Positions 25,629 through 32,930 of a stretch of 32,930 nt of DNA are shown here, piece by piece. The DNA comes from Deltaproteobacteria bacterium (GTDB lineage Bacteria > Desulfobacterota > Desulfobacteria > Desulfobacterales > JAFDFH01). The number at the start of each line of letters is the position of its first letter. The stretch's first letter is position 1. Under the pieces are notes generated by a model. That model had not been told where the DNA came from, did not search any database, and saw only the letters and a program-made list of their open reading frames with translations. The stretch covers positions 1 to 32,930 of the forward strand of contig JAFDFH010000004.1 in assembly GCA_019309945.1 (NCBI GenBank). Reading direction: 5' to 3'. A program made the translations under genes and the position numbers.

Positions 25629-28043
25629 TTACCGCGGTAACATTCCATCAAATGCGTCTATAAGTTTATCTGTAATATCCCTATGTAGTTGATTTACATT
25701 GTCATCTTCAAGTGTCTCTTTTGGCGATCGGTATATTATTCGAAGAGAGATACTTTTTTTACCGGGTGGAATCGGATCACCTTCGAACGTATTAAATAAA
25801 AGTACCCTTTCCACCAGGTCTTCGTCAATTGCGTTAATGCTTTCCATTATATTTCTGGATTCGATATCCTTATTTATAATAATGGTAATGTCTCGAGCGA
25901 CGGCGGGAAATTTGGGCAGTGGTTTTGAGTGCCGAATGTCGGGGATGTAAGGTATGAGGGTGTCCAGATTAAGTTCGAAAATAAAGGCGGCTTGCTTCAA
26001 ATCATAATTCCGAAGGACTTGAGGCGTTACTTCCCCAACAAGACCCAGGGTGTCATTGCAAGTGTTGATACATGCGGTATATCCGGGTTTTGTATATGTA
26101 CAAGAAATTCCGGGTATTTGGGTGAATATGATGTTGTCGACATTCAAACTGTACAACAGGCCTTCAATCACGCCTTTGATATCGTAAAAATCACAAACGG
26201 TTTCATCATGATGCCAAGAAGCATCAAACCTTGTCCCGGTCCAGATACCTGCCAGCATTTCTATTTCTTCCGGCAGGTTGTCCGGGCCTCTACTGATAAA
26301 GATTTTTCCCACTTCAAACAATTTAAGATTTCTGACTTGATGAGCAATGTTGCGGTGCACCGTTTCTAATAGGCCGGGAATCAATGAAGTTCTCATGACG
26401 GCCTGATCTTCTGTCAAGGGGTTCAAAACATCTACCATCTTCCTTCTTGAATCGTCCGATTGAAGGGCGAGATGATCCCCCGATTTTTTGCTGATAAAAC
26501 TGTAATTGATTGCTTCCGTAAAGCCAAATCCGGTCATCATTGCTTTTATCGTATTTCTGATATCCAATTGCTTGGAAGCTGGACGGGCTTCGGCAGGTAT
26601 CAGTGGAAACGTGGTCGGAATAGTATTATACCCCGAAAGACGGGCAACCTCTTCCATAAGATCGACAGGTCTTTCAATATCCACTCTGAAAGAGGGAGGA
26701 AACACAGTGAGTTTATCACCATTATTTTTTTTCACGTCGAATTCGATCGATTTCAACAGATCTTCCATGTTGTTTTGATCCAGGTGGGTTCCAAGGATAC
26801 GGTTTGTAGCCTTGACACTCAAAGCTATCGCTTGCTTTGATATCTTGCCGGGATGTTCATCAATAATTCCTTCGATTAACCGGCCCCCTGCGATTGTAGC
26901 CATTAGCTGAGCGGCTCTGTTTGCTGCTCTTAGCGTGCCTTCTGGATCGACGCCGCGTTCAAAACGGTGGGAAGCCTCCGTGCTTGAGCCTATCTTCTTT
27001 GAAGTTCTTCGAATACTTGTGGGGCTGAAATACGCACTTTCAATCAGAACACGTGTGCTGCCCGCTTCTATTTCCGAGTTAAGCCCCCCCATGACGCCTG
27101 CAATGGCTACAGGTCCACGCCCATCGCAGATCATCAGTATATCCCGGGAAAGTATTCGTTCTTTATGGTCAAGCGTGGTAAACGTTTCACCTTCATTTGC
27201 CAGTCGGACAACAATTCTATTTTCGACCAAACGGTCAAAATCAAATGCGTGTAGCGGTTGACCGGTTTCCAATAATACAAAGTTGGTGATGTCAACAATG
27301 TTGTTAATCGGCCTTAATCCAACCGACAGGAGACGGTCCTGAAGCCAAAAGGGAGAGGCTTCAACCGAAATGTCCACCAGAAGCCTTGCAACGTATCTCC
27401 GACAGTGGTCCGGCGCTTCGATGACGACAGAAGTGTGCGCAGCAATATTGTCGATTGTTTCGGGGAGCGTACATTCGGGATATTTTAACCTTGTTTTCTG
27501 GATCGCGGCGATTTCTCTACCGACACCGATGATACTTAGACAGTCTGGTCGGTTTGGAGTAAGATCGATTTCAAGCACTTTGTCTGAAAGCTCAAGTGCT
27601 TTTGCGAGCGGATTTCCCACAATTAAAGATGGATCGAGGATCATGATCCCGGAGCGGTCTGTGCCCAGTCCCAGTTCCTTCGCGCTGCACAGCATACCTT
27701 CCGAGGGCACGCCGCGTATGATTTCCTTTTCTAAAGTAGTTCCATCAGAAAGAAGAGTTCCGGGTAAAGCCACCGGTGCAAGTGAATTTTTGTTGATGTT
27801 TGGGGCTCCACATACAATAGAGATCATGCGGTTACCAACATCCACATTGCAAAGCTTTAGCTTGGCAATGTGGGGATGAGGGTTGATTTCATTGATGCGG
27901 CCAACGACGACACGGTTCAGGTATTCATATCGATCGGAAACGGATTCAACTTCAAGCCCGACCATGGTAAGTGCGTCGGCCAGATCATTGATCTCCATTT
28001 CGATTGGAACATATTTATTTAGCCAGCTCAAACTAGCTTTCAT
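25629..28043 (-). CDS. pheT: Phenylalanyl-tRNA synthetase, beta subunit
   Basis: This is the large subunit of the (alpha-beta)2 enzyme that charges tRNA-Phe. Its 804 residues contain the OB-fold tRNA-binding domain near the start (VVVGRINEINPHPHIAKLKLCNVD), the B3/B4 editing domain with the GVMGG and SSTEASHRFERG segments, the B5 and catalytic-like core, and the C-terminal ferredoxin-like anticodon-binding domain (LPKFPAVARDITIIINKDI). It lies 21 bases downstream of pheS in the same direction, the standard pheST operon. Confidence 0.98.
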   Translation of the reverse strand: MKASLSWLNKYVPIEMEINDLADALTMVGLEVESVSDRYEYLNRVVVGRINEINPHPHIAKLKLCNVDVGNRMISIVCGAPNINKNSLAPVALPGTLLSDGTTLEKEIIRGVPSEGMLCSAKELGLGTDRSGIMILDPSLIVGNPLAKALELSDKVLEIDLTPNRPDCLSIIGVGREIAAIQKTRLKYPECTLPETIDNIAAHTSVVIEAPDHCRRYVARLLVDISVEASPFWLQDRLLSVGLRPINNIVDITNFVLLETGQPLHAFDFDRLVENRIVVRLANEGETFTTLDHKERILSRDILMICDGRGPVAIAGVMGGLNSEIEAGSTRVLIESAYFSPTSIRRTSKKIGSSTEASHRFERGVDPEGTLRAANRAAQLMATIAGGRLIEGIIDEHPGKISKQAIALSVKATNRILGTHLDQNNMEDLLKSIEFDVKKNNGDKLTVFPPSFRVDIERPVDLMEEVARLSGYNTIPTTFPLIPAEARPASKQLDIRNTIKAMMTGFGFTEAINYSFISKKSGDHLALQSDDSRRKMVDVLNPLTEDQAVMRTSLIPGLLETVHRNIAHQVRNLKLFEVGKIFISRGPDNLPEEIEMLAGIWTGTRFDASWHHDETVCDFYDIKGVIEGLLYSLNVDNIIFTQIPGISCTYTKPGYTACINTCNDTLGLVGEVTPQVLRNYDLKQAAFIFELNLDTLIPYIPDIRHSKPLPKFPAVARDITIIINKDIESRNIMESINAIDEDLVERVLLFNTFEGDPIPPGKKSISLRIIYRSPKETLEDDNVNQLHRDITDKLIDAFDGMLPR

Positions 28044-28064
28044 ATCGAAATGACCTATAACCCA

Positions 28065-29072
28065 TTAAAACTGCTTTAAGAATCTGAAATTGTTTTCAAA
28101 ATACTTTCGAATATCATCGATTCGGTATTTCAGCATGGCGATTCGCTCCACGCCCATGCCAAAAGCAAATCCGGTGTATCGGGTGGTGTCGTATCCTACG
28201 ATTTCAAAAACAGCAGGATGAACCATACCCGCGCCTAGCACCTCGAGCCATCCCGTGTGGGAACAAATTCTGCATCCTTTACCTCTGCATTGGACACATA
28301 GAATATCGATCTCTGCACTGGGTTCAGTAAACGGGAAGAAACTGGGACGGAATCTGAGGCTTGTCTGGTCATCAAACATTCGGTGAACAAATGTGGTTAG
28401 AATCCCTTTAAGATCGCCGAAGGAAACCTTTTTGTCGACCAATAGACCTTCCACCTGATGAAACATCGGTGTGTGGGTCAGATCGGAATCGCATCGGTAG
28501 ACTTTGCCCGGCGCAATTACTCTTAAAGGCGGTGAATGTTTCTCCATTACTCTCACCTGGATGGGAGATGTGTGTGTTCGCAGGACAATCGCATCGGAAA
28601 TATAGAACGTATCTTGCATGTCCCGTGCAGGGTGATTTTTTGGAATATTAAGCGCTTCAAAATTATAGTAATCTTTTTCTACCTCCGGTCCTTCAGCAAT
28701 ATCAAAGCCCAGTCTTGTAAAAATGTCACAAATCTGAAGGGTAATTTGTGTGATAGGATGCAGATAGCCCCGTTGAGCCGTTCTTCCAGGCAATGAAACG
28801 TCAATTCGGTCATCTGTTTCAGACGGCTCGGTTTCAAAACGTCGAATGGCTTCTCGGAACTGTGCATCCAGGAAATGCTTGATTTCATTGGCCTCTTTTC
28901 CGATGTCGGGACGTTTTTGCGGTGGGAGTTTGGAGATATTCCTTAGGAATTGAGTAACGATACCCTTTCGGCCCAGATAGCGGATGGAGAGGGCTTGGAT
29001 ACTTTCGAGATCCGGGGCTGATTGAAGTTTCTCCAGCGCCTCGGCCTTGATCTGTCCGATGGATTTTTTCAC
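28065..29072 (-). CDS. pheS: Phenylalanyl-tRNA synthetase, alpha subunit
   Basis: This is the catalytic subunit. The N-terminal coiled coil (about 1-90) is followed by the class II core with motif 2 (KVYRCDSDLTHTPMFHQVEGL) and motif 3 (GFAFGMGVERIAMLKY). A cysteine-rich segment CVQCRGKGCRIC seen in many pheS proteins lies in between. It is 335 aa, of usual length. It is separated from rplT by 162 bases in which I see no clear terminator or promoter, so read-through from rpmI-rplT is likely. Confidence 0.98.
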   Translation of the reverse strand: MKKSIGQIKAEALEKLQSAPDLESIQALSIRYLGRKGIVTQFLRNISKLPPQKRPDIGKEANEIKHFLDAQFREAIRRFETEPSETDDRIDVSLPGRTAQRGYLHPITQITLQICDIFTRLGFDIAEGPEVEKDYYNFEALNIPKNHPARDMQDTFYISDAIVLRTHTSPIQVRVMEKHSPPLRVIAPGKVYRCDSDLTHTPMFHQVEGLLVDKKVSFGDLKGILTTFVHRMFDDQTSLRFRPSFFPFTEPSAEIDILCVQCRGKGCRICSHTGWLEVLGAGMVHPAVFEIVGYDTTRYTGFAFGMGVERIAMLKYRIDDIRKYFENNFRFLKQF

Positions 29073-29234
29073 TTTTTAGGCACTATGTTGAGACTAAAAT
29101 TCCGGATTCCTGCGATTCATTATTCCAATTAGGTGCAAAGCAAACGCAGTTCCCTTGAACACAATCGGCTAATTTTTGCGGTCATTCAATGATGAAACGA
29201 CAAATGCTGTTTGTCCTGTATACCGAATCCCGAG

Positions 29235-29585
29235 TTAAATCTGTTCGGAGGCAAGATTGACGATCCGGGTAAATCCAGCCGGATCAGATATTGCCAATTC
29301 CGCAAGAACTTTTCTGTCAAGGGCAATATTGGCGCGTTTTAATCCATGAATAAATTTACCGTAGGTAAGATTATTCATACGCACAGCTGCATTGATCCTG
29401 ATGATCCAGAGTCTCCTGAAATCACGTTTACGCACCCGTCGATCTCGGTAAGCATACATGAGAGCCTTATCTACAGCGTCTGCTGCGGTGCGGAATAATT
29501 TACTGCGACCGCCGCGAAACCCTTTCGCCAGTTTCAACACTTTTTTTCGTCTTCTTCTTGCTTTATAACCTCTTTTAACACGCAT
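29235..29585 (-). CDS. rplT: 50S ribosomal protein L20
   Basis: The product matches L20 from [25 protein letters not shown] to the end. I start it at the ATG at 29585, preceded by AGGAG and giving the canonical N-terminus; the frame is open 11 codons further back without support. L20 is an early-assembly 23S rRNA-binding protein and in several bacteria represses its own operon through a leader RNA. It follows rpmI by 51 bases. Confidence 0.97.
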   Translation of the reverse strand: MRVKRGYKARRRRKKVLKLAKGFRGGRSKLFRTAADAVDKALMYAYRDRRVRKRDFRRLWIIRINAAVRMNNLTYGKFIHGLKRANIALDRKVLAELAISDPAGFTRIVNLASEQI

Positions 29586-29636
29586 TGTTATTCTCCTAAA
29601 GATTTCGAATTTCTTCAAAGCTCTGCGGCCGTCTTT

Positions 29637-29834
29637 CTATCCATTCGGAAGGAGTTGGCTTAAGACCTTTTTATTTGTCTTATCAACAAGATGGCTCTTT
29701 CTCAGGGATCTTTTACGTTTGGTGGTTTTTTTTGTTAAAATATGATTTGCATGGGATTTTGAATAAACCAGTTTACCCGTTCCGGTTTTTCTAAAACGTT
29801 TTGCTGCAGATCGGTTGGTTTTTATTTTTGGCAT
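29637..29834 (-). CDS. rpmI: 50S ribosomal protein L35
   Basis: The 65-aa basic protein matches L35 ([21 protein letters not shown], then [14 protein letters not shown]). AAGGAGA precedes the ATG. It is co-directional with infC and rplT in the conserved infC-rpmI-rplT order, but here infC is separated by a 317-base spacer holding a hairpin/T-tract and repeat family 2 copy B. Confidence 0.97.
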   Translation of the reverse strand: MPKIKTNRSAAKRFRKTGTGKLVYSKSHANHILTKKTTKRKRSLRKSHLVDKTNKKVLSQLLPNG

Positions 29835-29857
29835 TGTTTATCTTCTCCTTATTTCTC

Positions 29858-29903
29858 AAAAAAATAGATGGCGTGAGCAATCGGTAATTACAAGCTCACG
29901 CCA
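29858..29903 (-). terminator. Terminator-like hairpin in the rpmI leader (possible attenuator)
   Basis: On the minus strand a perfect 10-bp stem TGGCGTGAGC/GCTCACGCCA (29894-29903 with 29869-29878) encloses a 15-base loop and is followed by TCTATTTTTTT (29858-29868). It lies about 25 bases before the rpmI ATG. It can end the infC transcript, or act as an attenuator controlling rpmI-rplT. Confidence 0.7.
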
Positions 29904-30000
29904 CCATTGAAAAATTTCATCAAATCATTTAATGGGTCACACTTTTCAATAAACGGATATTTTTATCTGGTTCGGGAGGGTGTTTATCCTCAATTCATTT

Positions 30001-30142
30001 GAGCCAATTTCAAAACGTCCCATTTTGCCCAATCTCTGCGTCAGGCTCAAATTTTAATCCTCGAAATACTATATGTATTCCTGTGGTTAAAATTTCTGCC
30101 TTCCTTGACCTTGAACAAACTGAAACGTTTTGAAACTGGCTC
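30001..30142 (+). repeat. Repeat family 2, copy B
   Basis: The arms are GAGCCAATTTCAAAACGT (from 30001) against ACGTTTTGAAACTGGCTC (ending 30142), and the inner stem is AAATTTTAA/TTAAAATTT (30049-30057 with 30087-30095). The core is shared with copies A, C and D. It begins ten bases downstream of the infC stop on the transcribed minus strand. Confidence 0.87.
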
Positions 30143-30151
30143 ATTTGCAAA

Positions 30152-30673
30152 TTATTTTGGCGCCAGGACCATCATCATCATACGGCCCTCAAATTTGGGG
30201 AACTGCTCCACTATTGAGATGTCAGCAGTTTCTATCGAAATTTTTTCAAGTAAATCTTTCCCGCGCTGGGAAAACGCAATTTCACGCCCCCTGAAAATCA
30301 CAGAGACTTTGACCTTGTCTTTTTTTTCTAAAAATTTCTTGATATGACCGAGCTTGACCTGCAGATCGTGATCACTTGTTCTTGGGCGTATTTTTATCTC
30401 CTTAATCTGAAACGTGCTTTGCTTTTTTTTTGCTTCCTGTTGTTTTTTGGTCTGTTCATATTTGAACCGACCATAATCCATTATCTTGCAAACAGGGGGA
30501 TTTGCGCTGGGAGATATTTCAACCAGATCTAGACCAAAATCAGCAGCCGTTGCCAGTGCCTTATATGTTGGAATAATGCCAACCTGATTCCCGTCAGGAT
30601 CGATTACTCTCACCTCTTTTGCTCTTATATCCTTGTTAATATTTGTTCTGTTTACTTGTCTTGGTCTAGCTAT
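30152..30673 (-). CDS. infC: Translation initiation factor IF-3 (ATA start)
   Basis: IF-3 prevents premature subunit joining and checks the start codon. The body is normal (DPDGNQVGII, VCKIMDYGRFKYEQ, KIRPRTSDHDL, VIFRGREI). An open frame to 30673 gives an N-terminus ARPRQVNRTNINKDIRAKEV that matches the family and is missing if the GTG at 30613 is used. The first codon is then ATA, seven bases after a perfect AGGAGG. IF-3 genes characteristically start at AUU or similar codons as part of self-repression, so this start is credible. No thrS precedes it. Confidence 0.93.
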   Translation of the reverse strand: MARPRQVNRTNINKDIRAKEVRVIDPDGNQVGIIPTYKALATAADFGLDLVEISPSANPPVCKIMDYGRFKYEQTKKQQEAKKKQSTFQIKEIKIRPRTSDHDLQVKLGHIKKFLEKKDKVKVSVIFRGREIAFSQRGKDLLEKISIETADISIVEQFPKFEGRMMMMVLAPK

Positions 30674-30891
30674 ACCTTCACCTCCTAAAATTCGAATTCG
30701 TTTTTTCTTTTTTAAGGATGCTGAATGGAATGAAATCGTGTAGATGAATATAGAATAACATTAGGAAATGCAAGAAAAAAATGCAAGAAAAAATGAAGGG
30801 CCAAGACCGGGAGAAATCGTTGCGTTTTTAAATGAAATAATTCTTCCAACCCTGTGATACGTTGACGTGATGGAAAACGGACAGGAAAAGT

Positions 30892-31392
30892 TTACTGGCC
30901 AAGTGTATGTTCGGCTAAAAGGCTTCCTTTACAGTAAGTATTTTTTGGATTTTGAAAATAGGCTTTTAAAAGTTCGAGACTCTCTTTACGCAATATGTTC
31001 GGTATGATGGATATTTTACGATTTTTGTACAAAGGGGTTAGTTTTGTCAAATCACAGCAGGTGCCCCCACCCATGACGTCTTCATAGGCGTATACGATTT
31101 TCCCAATACCGCTGAGTAAAATGGCGCCGAAACACATCAAACAGGGTTCTAAGGTACAAAACAGTGTGATTCCGCTTGGATCTATATCCTTGTTGAGATC
31201 TACAAATCGTCGTAAGGCCACCATTTCGGCATGGTCTATTTCATTCAGGGAATCTGCTGTAGTTCCTGTTCGGGATCCAGTAACAAGAACCTTGCCCTGA
31301 AATACCATGACACATCCAACAGGGAATTCCCCCACAGAAAAAGCGGATTTGGCCTGGTCCAAAGCTTTTTTCATAATTTTTTCGTAATTCAT
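30892..31392 (-). CDS. Nucleoside/tRNA deaminase (TadA/CDA superfamily)
   Basis: This is a zinc-dependent cytidine-deaminase-fold enzyme with HAEM (His54, Glu56) and PCLMC (Cys84, Cys87), the standard zinc and proton-shuttle residues. The length of about 166 aa fits TadA or related nucleoside or guanine deaminases; the motif EIDHAEMVAL leaves the choice open. The frame is open 18 codons further upstream, but those codons lie within repeat family 2 copy D. I therefore chose the ATG at 31392 (MNYEKIMKK), with AGGATGGGA upstream; 31404 is an alternative. Confidence 0.83.
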   Translation of the reverse strand: MNYEKIMKKALDQAKSAFSVGEFPVGCVMVFQGKVLVTGSRTGTTADSLNEIDHAEMVALRRFVDLNKDIDPSGITLFCTLEPCLMCFGAILLSGIGKIVYAYEDVMGGGTCCDLTKLTPLYKNRKISIIPNILRKESLELLKAYFQNPKNTYCKGSLLAEHTLGQ

Positions 31393-31412
31393 ATTGTTTC
31401 CCATCCTAGTGT

Positions 31413-31545
31413 CCATCCATAAATTAGGATTTTTGTTCAAGATCAAGGCCTGCGAAAAAAATAACCACAGGCATATAGCTGATATTCCGAGGATTATTTT
31501 TTGAGCATAACGAAGAGGTTGGGCAAAAAGACCATTTATGGATGG
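31413..31545 (-). repeat. Repeat family 2, copy D (minus strand)
   Basis: The outer arms CCATCCATAAAT (31413-31424) and ATTTATGGATGG (31534-31545) are a perfect 12-bp inverted repeat unlike those of copies A-C. The inner stem is AAAAAATAA/TTATTTTTT (31456-31464 with 31494-31502), where other copies have AAATTTTAA/TTAAAATTT. On the minus strand the core aligns with copy B (GCCCAA, AATCCTCG, CCTGTGGTTA, CTTGAACAAA). It fills the spacer between the HsdR-N-like gene and the deaminase. Confidence 0.8.
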
Positions 31546-31553
31546 GCCCTAAC

Positions 31554-32105
31554 CTACAACCTACAAATCGTGTCGTCACATGGACAACTTCCATCAACTT
31601 CATAGGCATAGACAATCCTGGATTCCATTTCCGCCCGGTTTGCCGAAATTGGCTTAAACCGAATATCCGCAACTCTTTGCACCAATGTCATTTTGGAAGG
31701 AATTGAATCCAGGCCGCTTTGGATCACCTTCCCGGTGGCACCATCTAAAATCTCGGCGTCTTCGCCATTTGTGACAACAACAATTGGAACCTGATAAGAC
31801 GCAACCAGTCTTGATGCCGCCAGTGCCGGGCGATGTCGGGTCACAATGGAGCCGGGCCCGTATTTTATTATCATACAAACCTTACCGGACAGGAAAATCT
31901 TAAAATCGACCTTGACAATTGCACTTTTATCCCCGGCTTTTACAAGAAGTTTACATCGTGGTTCAATTTCATTTTTGGCATACTTCTTTTTTTCTACCAA
32001 CAGACGCGCCAAGTTCTGCCGATACCGTTCATCATGGGTATCTTCTAAGGTTTCACCGGTGATAAAATCGATTAATTCGCCAAGTATAAGGTGATGCCCA
32101 GTCAT
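31554..32105 (-). CDS. HsdR N-terminal-domain-like protein (HSDR_N_2), probably catalytically altered
   Basis: The 183-aa protein resembles the stand-alone HSDR_N_2 domain, a PD-(D/E)xK-fold nuclease-like domain of type I restriction subunits. It shows a YRQNLARLLVE helix, KVDFKIFL supplying an aspartate (Asp67), KVCMIIKYGPGS, and VVVTNGEDAEILD. Where an active enzyme has E-x-K after the aspartate, this has I-I-K (79-81), so the catalytic glutamate appears missing. No hsdM or hsdS is near, so it is not part of a type I system here. The ATG lies 14 bases from repeat copy C. Confidence 0.65.
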   Translation of the reverse strand: MTGHHLILGELIDFITGETLEDTHDERYRQNLARLLVEKKKYAKNEIEPRCKLLVKAGDKSAIVKVDFKIFLSGKVCMIIKYGPGSIVTRHRPALAASRLVASYQVPIVVVTNGEDAEILDGATGKVIQSGLDSIPSKMTLVQRVADIRFKPISANRAEMESRIVYAYEVDGSCPCDDTICRL

Positions 32106-32118
32106 AATCGCTCAAGTT

Positions 32119-32270
32119 GAGCCAATTTCAAAACGTCCCATTTTGCCCAATCTCTGCGTCAGGCTCAAAGTTTAATCCTAGAAATACCCAATGTATTCCG
32201 GCGGTTAATCCGCCTCAGGCGGATCGCCTTCCTTGACCTTGAACAAACTGAAACGTTTTGAAACGGGCTC
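32119..32270 (+). repeat. Repeat family 2, copy C
   Basis: The arms are GAGCCAATTTCAAAACGT (from 32119) against ACGTTTTGAAACGGGCTC (ending 32270), nearly as in copy B. Within the core a 17-base palindrome ATCCGCCTCAGGCGGAT (32208-32224) has replaced part of the inner stem, so this copy's inner fold is altered. Confidence 0.87.
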
Positions 32271-32451
32271 GTTAATAAAAAATGTCCTTCACCCATCATC
32301 AGAATAACATGATAACATTCCAAGCCGATTATAGTGATGAGAATTTATGGAAGTCAAAGTAAATTTTTCGAATAAAATATCAGTCAGTGGAACAACGGAC
32401 ATCCATCTGCCATCTCGTATCTGTCGAAGGGTTTAGCGGGTAAAACGATTA

Positions 32452-32721
32452 GTAACTTCTCAATATATTCCGGTAGGCCTGCTACGCCATCCGGTCATTT
32501 TTTTCAATACAGCCAAAACTTGCCGTTAAGGGCGCCTAACAGTGACCCGCGCACGGGATCTAAAATGAGTGTGTCGCTTGGCACAAACAGGCTACAATCA
32601 ACAATTGATGCTGTTCGGGTCACTGTAAGCCGCCCTAAACGGCTTCAAACAGTTGCCCGCTTTGAAAAAAATGACCGGATGACTCCGCTGGTAGTTTAAC
32701 CATAAGTTTTTGAGAAGCTAC
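32452..32721 (+). mobile_element. Foldback MITE-like element, family 1 copy 3 (270 bp)
   Basis: The ends GTAACTTCTCA (32452-32462) and TGAGAAGCTAC (32711-32721) form an 11-bp inverted repeat with one mismatch. Perfect 8-bp direct repeats AACGATTA flank it exactly (32444-32451 and 32722-32729). Inside, ATCCGGTCATTTTTTTCAA (32489-32507) pairs perfectly with 32662-32680, and 32522-32549 pairs with 32616-32643 with three mismatches, so nearly the whole element folds back on itself. There is no coding capacity. The rest of 32271-32930 shows no gene or other repeat that I can identify. Confidence 0.92.
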
Positions 32722-32930
32722 AACGATTATTTGAAACCATTTGAAATTATATCAAATATCTTTTAATAGATGACTCACATCTTGACATCGGCACTTTTTT
32801 CCCCATATCATTATAAGTAACCGTTCACGGAACGTTGAAATTAGAAAATAGAAATTGGGAATTTGGCCTTCATGCTTTTGTACTGTTGATGAACGCATTC
32901 AATTGGGGGCCCAGTTTTTCAACTATTGCT

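Noticed and set aside
30152-30613. infC starting at the GTG at 30613
   Set aside because: This drops about 20 residues of the IF-3 N-terminus that are encoded in frame after a perfect ribosome binding site and an ATA codon.
25014-32270. Family 2 repeats as integron attC sites or as a CRISPR array
   Set aside because: attC sites conserve the ends (R'/R'' boxes) and vary in the middle, the opposite of this pattern, and no integron integrase is present. The units are kilobases apart with genes between them, so they are not a CRISPR array.
32452-32721. Family 1 as a complete insertion sequence
   Set aside because: At 270 bp it has no transposase frame; it can only be a non-autonomous element.

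Overview
The window is a chromosomal segment of an anaerobic Desulfobacterota bacterium, most likely a sulfate reducer of the Desulfobacterales type. This rests on a corrinoid-activating 2Fe-2S/ASKHA protein, a PocR-domain sensor, a DUF362 double-ferredoxin protein and a hybrid two-component kinase lying beside a housekeeping translation cluster. The assignment is inferred from gene content; there is no rRNA or marker comparison in the window.

Layout. Positions 1-448 hold a 270-bp foldback repeat element and no gene, followed by a small unknown gene (449-691). Positions 738-8341 are a minus-strand run: hybrid histidine kinase, polysaccharide deacetylase, small membrane protein, radical SAM protein, cyclic-nucleotide-binding protein and corrinoid-protein activase. 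A gene-poor gap (8342-8988) contains a 148-bp deletion derivative of the foldback element and a good sigma70-like promoter. Positions 8989-11883 carry three plus-strand genes: an apparent C-terminal remnant of a BrxC/DUF6079-type P-loop protein, a PocR-domain protein and a DUF362/ferredoxin protein. From 11911 to 24667 a long minus-strand cluster encodes translation and RNA metabolism: rimP, nusA, (short ORF), infB, DUF503, rbfA, nrnA, truB, rpsO, pnp, M16 protease, dut and an MBL hydrolase. Upstream of it lie tRNA-Gly(CCC) with a terminator, a MerR-like regulator, pheT, pheS, rplT, rpmI and infC (which appears to start at an ATA codon), then a nucleoside deaminase and an HsdR-N-like protein. 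The last 825 bases contain no gene, only repeats.

The most unusual content is in two repeat families. Family 1 (84-353, 8687-8834, 32452-32721) is a foldback MITE with GTAAC...GTTAC-type ends. Two of its three copies have perfect 8-bp target duplications. Family 2 (25014-25157, 30001-30142, 31413-31545 on the minus strand, 32119-32270, plus a 16-nt scrap at 64-79) keeps a conserved core, while its outer and inner stem arms change sequence between copies and stay self-complementary. That is covariation, suggesting that a folded DNA or RNA form is what is maintained. I recognise neither family by name.
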